From contig NZ_BCTJ01000028.1 of NCBI RefSeq assembly GCF_001571225.1, forward strand, positions 1 to 52,271: a stretch of DNA of 52,271 bases, written 5' to 3'. The position numbers and the translations under genes are program-made. The notes under the pieces were generated by a model that worked only from the letters and a program-made list of their open reading frames with translations, was not told the origin of the DNA and did not search any database. Source of the stretch: Hydrogenophaga palleronii NBRC 102513. GTDB lineage: Bacteria; Pseudomonadota; Gammaproteobacteria; Burkholderiales; Burkholderiaceae_C. Positions 49,087 to 52,271 of this stretch are shown in pieces (the first letter of the stretch is position 1; each line of letters begins with the position of its first letter).

Positions 49087-51099
49087 TTGAGCACCGCCCC
49101 CCACGACGCCAACACCGCCGACACATCCAGCGCGCCCGCCACGCTCTGGTCGCCCAGCGTGGCCGATCAGGCGGCCAGCCGCATCGCGCACTACCAGCAG
49201 TGGCTCGAACAGCGCCACGGCCAGCGTTTCGACGATTACCAGGCCCTGTGGCAGTGGTCGGTGGACAACCTCGATCTGTTCTGGCGCGGCATCTGGGACT
49301 ACTTCGAGGTGCAGGCCGACGGCACGCCCGAGCCGGTGCTGGCCAGCCGCGCCATGCCCGGCGCACGCTGGTTCCCCGAGACCCGCCTCAACTACGCCGA
49401 GCACGTGTTCCGCCATGCCAGCAGCGAGCGGCCGGCACTCATCGTGCGCACCGAAGGCACTGCCGTGCGCGAGGTGCCCTGGGCCGAGCTGCAACGGCTC
49501 ACCGGCGCGTTTGCCGCCACACTGCGCGCGCATGGCGTGCAGGCGGGTGACCGCGTGGCCTCCTACCTGCCGAACCAGCCCGAAACCGTGGCCGCCTTCC
49601 TGGCCTGCGCCAGCATCGGTGCCATCTGGTCGAGCTGCGCGCCCGACATGGGCCCCTCGGTGGTGTTCGACCGCCTGAGCCAGATCGAACCCAAGCTGCT
49701 GCTGGTCACCGACAGCTACCGCTACAACGGCAAGGTGCACGACCGGCGCGACACGGTGCAGCAGCTGCTCGACCGTCTGCCCAGCGTGGCCACCGTGGTG
49801 CACGTGCCCGGGCCGCTGGCCGACGAACAAGCGCTCGGCTGGCGCAACCGCATCACCTGGCAGGCCGCCACGCAGGAAGACGCCGCGCTGCGCTTCGAGC
49901 GCCTGCCGTTCGACCACCCGTTGTGGATCGTGTATTCGTCCGGCACCACCGGCCTGCCCAAGGCCATGGTGCACGGCCACGGTGGTGTGGTGCTGACCCA
50001 CCTTAAGACGCTGGGCCTGCAGCACGACCTGCGCGTGGGCGACCGCATGCTGTTCCTGGGCGGCACCGGCTGGATCGTCTGGAACCTGCAGATCGGCGCC
50101 CTGCTGACCGGCGCCACCACCGTGCTCTACGACGGCAACCCGGCCTGGCCCGACGACGAGGCGCTGTGGCGCTTCCTGGACGAACAGAAGATCACGCTGT
50201 TCGGCTGCGGCGCGGCCTTCCTCATGAACTGCATGAAGCGCGGCCTGCGCCCGCGCGACTTCGCCGCCATGCCCGCGCTGCGCGCCATCAACTCCACCGG
50301 CTCGCCACTGTCCATCGACGCCTACCACTGGGTCTACGAAGCGGTGAAGAGCGACCTCTGGCTGGCCTCCATCAGCGGCGGCACCGACATCGCCTCCGGC
50401 TTCGTCGCCTGCGCGCCCACGCTGCCGGTGGTGGCCGGCGAGATCCAGTGCCCCGAACTCGGCGTGGCGGCCTACGCCTACAACGACGCCGGCCAGCCGG
50501 TGCAGGACGAAGTGGGCGAGCTGGTCATCACCCAGCCCATGCCCTCGATGCCGCTGTACTTCTGGAACGACGCCAACGGCCAGCGGTACCACGAGAGTTA
50601 CTTCGACACCTTCCCCGGCGTCTGGCGCCACGGCGACTGGGTCCGCTTCACGCCCAGCGGCAGCGCGGTGATCTACGGCCGTTCGGACAGCACCATCAAC
50701 CGCTTCGGCATCCGCATGGGCACGGCCGAGATCTACCGCGTGGTGGAAGAGATGCCGCAGGTGCGCGACAGCCTGGTGGTGGACCTGGAGTACCTGGGCC
50801 GGCCGTCCTTCCTGCCGCTGTTCGTGGTGCTGCAGCCCGGCGACGTGCTGGACGACGCGCTCAAGGCCGCCATCGCCGACCAGATCCGCACCAAGGCCTC
50901 GGCGCGCCACGTGCCCAACGCGGTGTACGCGGTGGACGAGATCCCGCGAACGCTCACCGGCAAGAAGATGGAAGTGCCGGTGCGCAAGCTGCTGCTCGGC
51001 ATGCCGGTGGACAAGGTCGCCAGCCCCGACGCCATGGTCAACCCGCAGAGCCTGGACTTTTTCGTCCGCCTCGCGGTGGACCTCAACACCCCGGCCTGA
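49087..51099 (+). CDS. Acetoacetyl-CoA synthetase
   Basis: 670 aa, ANL superfamily. Motifs are the P-loop YSSGTTGLPKAMVHGHGG, the AacS-type GGTGWIVWNLQIGALLTGAT, ISGGTDIASGFVAC, the hinge YGRSDSTINRFGIRMG and the catalytic Lys in RTLTGKKMEVPVRK. It activates acetoacetate (or a similar short keto acid) to its CoA ester using ATP. The start is taken as TTG 49087 because AGGAG lies 9 nt upstream; an ATG at 49012 lacks a ribosome site and would add 25 non-conserved residues. It is divergent from the LysR gene and followed by a Bug protein after 56 bp. Confidence 0.92.
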   Translation: MSTAPHDANTADTSSAPATLWSPSVADQAASRIAHYQQWLEQRHGQRFDDYQALWQWSVDNLDLFWRGIWDYFEVQADGTPEPVLASRAMPGARWFPETRLNYAEHVFRHASSERPALIVRTEGTAVREVPWAELQRLTGAFAATLRAHGVQAGDRVASYLPNQPETVAAFLACASIGAIWSSCAPDMGPSVVFDRLSQIEPKLLLVTDSYRYNGKVHDRRDTVQQLLDRLPSVATVVHVPGPLADEQALGWRNRITWQAATQEDAALRFERLPFDHPLWIVYSSGTTGLPKAMVHGHGGVVLTHLKTLGLQHDLRVGDRMLFLGGTGWIVWNLQIGALLTGATTVLYDGNPAWPDDEALWRFLDEQKITLFGCGAAFLMNCMKRGLRPRDFAAMPALRAINSTGSPLSIDAYHWVYEAVKSDLWLASISGGTDIASGFVACAPTLPVVAGEIQCPELGVAAYAYNDAGQPVQDEVGELVITQPMPSMPLYFWNDANGQRYHESYFDTFPGVWRHGDWVRFTPSGSAVIYGRSDSTINRFGIRMGTAEIYRVVEEMPQVRDSLVVDLEYLGRPSFLPLFVVLQPGDVLDDALKAAIADQIRTKASARHVPNAVYAVDEIPRTLTGKKMEVPVRKLLLGMPVDKVASPDAMVNPQSLDFFVRLAVDLNTPA

Positions 51100-51155
51100 G
51101 CCGTTTCGTTTTCCCCGTCCGCTCTTTCACGACACCCACAACAGAGACAAACCGC

Positions 51156-52139
51156 ATGATGCAACGCCGCCAACTCACCCGCCTGGTCCTCGCCCTGGGC
51201 GCCGCCCTGCTGGGCACCGCCCCCGCGCTCGCGCAACCGGCCTACCCGGCCAAGCCCATCACCATCGTCGTGCCCTTCGTGCCCGGCGGCCCGGTGGACG
51301 TGATGGCGCGCACCCTGGGTGATGCGCTGTCCAAGTCGCTCAACGTGGCGGTGGTGGTGGACAACCGCGCCGGCGCAGGCGGCAACGTCGGCAGCCAGTA
51401 CGTGGTGCGCGCACCGGCCGACGGCTACACCCTGCTGATGGCCACCGGCAGCATCCTGAGCATCAACGAAGCGCTCTACCCCAAGCTGGCCTTCAACCCC
51501 GCCAAGGACTTCGCGCCGGTCTCGCTGGTGGGCGACATGCCGCTGATCTTCACCGTCAACACCTCGGTGCCGGCGAAGAGCGTGGCCGAGCTGGTGGCGC
51601 AGGCGAAAGCCAAACCCGACAGCCTGCTGCTGAGCTCGCCCGGCAACGGCACCACGCCGCACCTGGCCACCGAACTGCTCAAGCGCGAAGCTGGTGTGAC
51701 CCTGGTGCACGTGCCCTACAAGGGCGGTGCCGAGTCGGCCACCGCCATCCTGTCCAACCAGGTCACCGGCGGCATCGAGTCGCCACCGGCCGTGCTGCCG
51801 CACATCCGCGCCGGCAAGATGCGCGCGCTCGCCATCGCCGGCCCGGAGCGCCTGGACAGCCTGCCCGACGTGCCCACCACCACCGAAGCTGGCCTGCCCG
51901 GCCTGCAGATCGTGAGCTGGTTCGGCCTGGTCGCCCCGGCCGGCACACCGGCCGCCATCATCAACAAGCTCAACCAGGAAACCGTGGCCGCGCTCAAGAC
52001 CGACGAGGTGAAAGCACGCTTCGACCGCCTCTCCATCCGCCCCATGGGCAGCACCCCCGCCGCCCTCGCCACGCTGGCACAACAAGACCGCGTGAAGTGG
52101 GGCCAGATCGTCAAAGCCTCGGGCGTGCGCCTCGACTGA
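51156..52139 (+). CDS. Bug/TctC-type periplasmic substrate-binding protein
   Basis: 327 aa. It has a signal peptide ending ALAQ (about residue 27), the family opening YPAKPITIVVPFVPGGPVDV, and GAGGNVGSQYVVRAPADGYTL, LLLSSPGNGTTPHLATELLK and HVPYKGGAESATAIL. It has no permease partner in the window. The position after acetoacetyl-CoA synthetase suggests that it may bind a short-chain keto- or hydroxy-acid, by context only. The ATG at 51156 or the adjacent one at 51159 is the start. It ends before a strong terminator. Confidence 0.92.
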   Translation: MMQRRQLTRLVLALGAALLGTAPALAQPAYPAKPITIVVPFVPGGPVDVMARTLGDALSKSLNVAVVVDNRAGAGGNVGSQYVVRAPADGYTLLMATGSILSINEALYPKLAFNPAKDFAPVSLVGDMPLIFTVNTSVPAKSVAELVAQAKAKPDSLLLSSPGNGTTPHLATELLKREAGVTLVHVPYKGGAESATAILSNQVTGGIESPPAVLPHIRAGKMRALAIAGPERLDSLPDVPTTTEAGLPGLQIVSWFGLVAPAGTPAAIINKLNQETVAALKTDEVKARFDRLSIRPMGSTPAALATLAQQDRVKWGQIVKASGVRLD

Positions 52140-52165
52140 GCAGCACACACCCAGCCAACCAACCA

Positions 52166-52189
52166 ACAGCCCGCCGCGCGGGCTGTTTT
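52166..52189 (+). terminator. Rho-independent terminator after the Bug gene
   Basis: Perfect 9-bp stem ACAGCCCGC/GCGGGCTGT (52166-52174 and 52178-52186) followed by a short T run. It lies 27 bp past the Bug stop. Confidence 0.85.
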
Positions 52190-52246
52190 CATTTCAGGGG
52201 TTCAGCGACACAGCAAGACCCGCAACGAGAGAGGCTACGCCCACGA

Positions 52247-52271
52247 GGGGCATCCAGGGTCCGGCTTCGCC
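52247..52271 (-). repeat. Dispersed intergenic repeat, copy D (cut by window edge)
   Basis: The last 25 nt, read on the minus strand, match copy A at 20 of 25 positions, around the GGGTCCGGCT core. The rest lies outside the window. No gene was found in 52190-52246. Confidence 0.5.

Noticed and set aside
1..52271. CRISPR arrays, prophage or insertion sequences
   Set aside because: No regularly spaced repeats, transposase, integrase or phage structural genes were found.

Overview
The window is about 52 kb of GC-rich, tightly packed chromosomal DNA from a betaproteobacterium, most likely a Comamonadaceae member of the Burkholderiales (Hydrogenophaga or a close relative). This rests on gene content and order: an aa3 oxidase cluster with a cytochrome-fused subunit II, DUF2909, DUF2970, DUF2244 and DUF1841 proteins, orphan Bug/TctC binding proteins, and a response regulator-kinase-DegP cluster. 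No phage, insertion sequence or CRISPR array was seen. One tRNA gene, tRNA-Arg(CCT), is present.

Layout. 0.1-1.2 kb: a VOC protein and a DUF3617 periplasmic protein. 1.4-4.3 kb: a TRAP transporter (dctQ-dctM-dctP, minus strand). 4.5-8.2 kb: an OmpR-type response regulator, sensor kinase and Do-type periplasmic protease, an envelope-stress module on the minus strand. 8.3-17.6 kb: a nearly complete aa3 cytochrome c oxidase locus. On the minus strand ctaC-ctaD-small assembly peptide-ctaG-DUF2970-ctaE is followed by surf1, an SCO-like protein, ctaA, ctaB and SCO. One small DUF2909 gene sits in the opposite orientation between the two halves. 17.7-25.5 kb: mostly single-gene housekeeping units (DUF2244, a BioC-like methyltransferase, comF, trmL, an unknown 106-aa protein, a MaoC hydratase, an orphan ParA, a TSUP permease, a TRIC/UPF0126 channel, a thiolase, DUF1841). 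25.6-29.3 kb: a diheme cytochrome c, then moxR, a small membrane protein, a GNAT and a VWA protein. 29.3-35.5 kb: tamA-tamB, for outer-membrane assembly and lipid transport. 35.7-37.4 kb: an azoreductase divergent from a LysR regulator. 37.5-39.4 kb: a lower-GC surface-sugar acyltransferase. 39.6-45.5 kb: tRNA-Arg, then a PobR-like AraC regulator divergent from a five-gene catabolic operon (SDR, KstD-like flavoprotein, NIPSNAP, Bug binding protein, double EthD protein). 45.5-52.2 kb: a nucleoside-recognition membrane protein, a VOC protein, a TonB-C-like lipoprotein, and a LysR divergent from acetoacetyl-CoA synthetase plus a second Bug protein.

The main points for a second look are: (i) the uncharacterised AraC-controlled SDR/KstD-like/NIPSNAP/EthD operon, with ATTGTC direct repeats 21 bp apart in its promoter; (ii) a perfect FNR-type box overlapping the ctaC promoter; (iii) interlocked, mirror-image promoters for TSUP and TRIC, within a wider set of seven genes that look leaderless (a -10-like hexamer 6-8 nt before the start codon and no Shine-Dalgarno); (iv) PmrA-like tandem half-sites both in front of the two-component operon and in front of degP; (v) a family of about 48-bp imperfect palindromic intergenic repeats, two complete and two cut by the window edges.

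All calls come from reading the sequence. No database search was run, so family names rest on recognised motifs and context.
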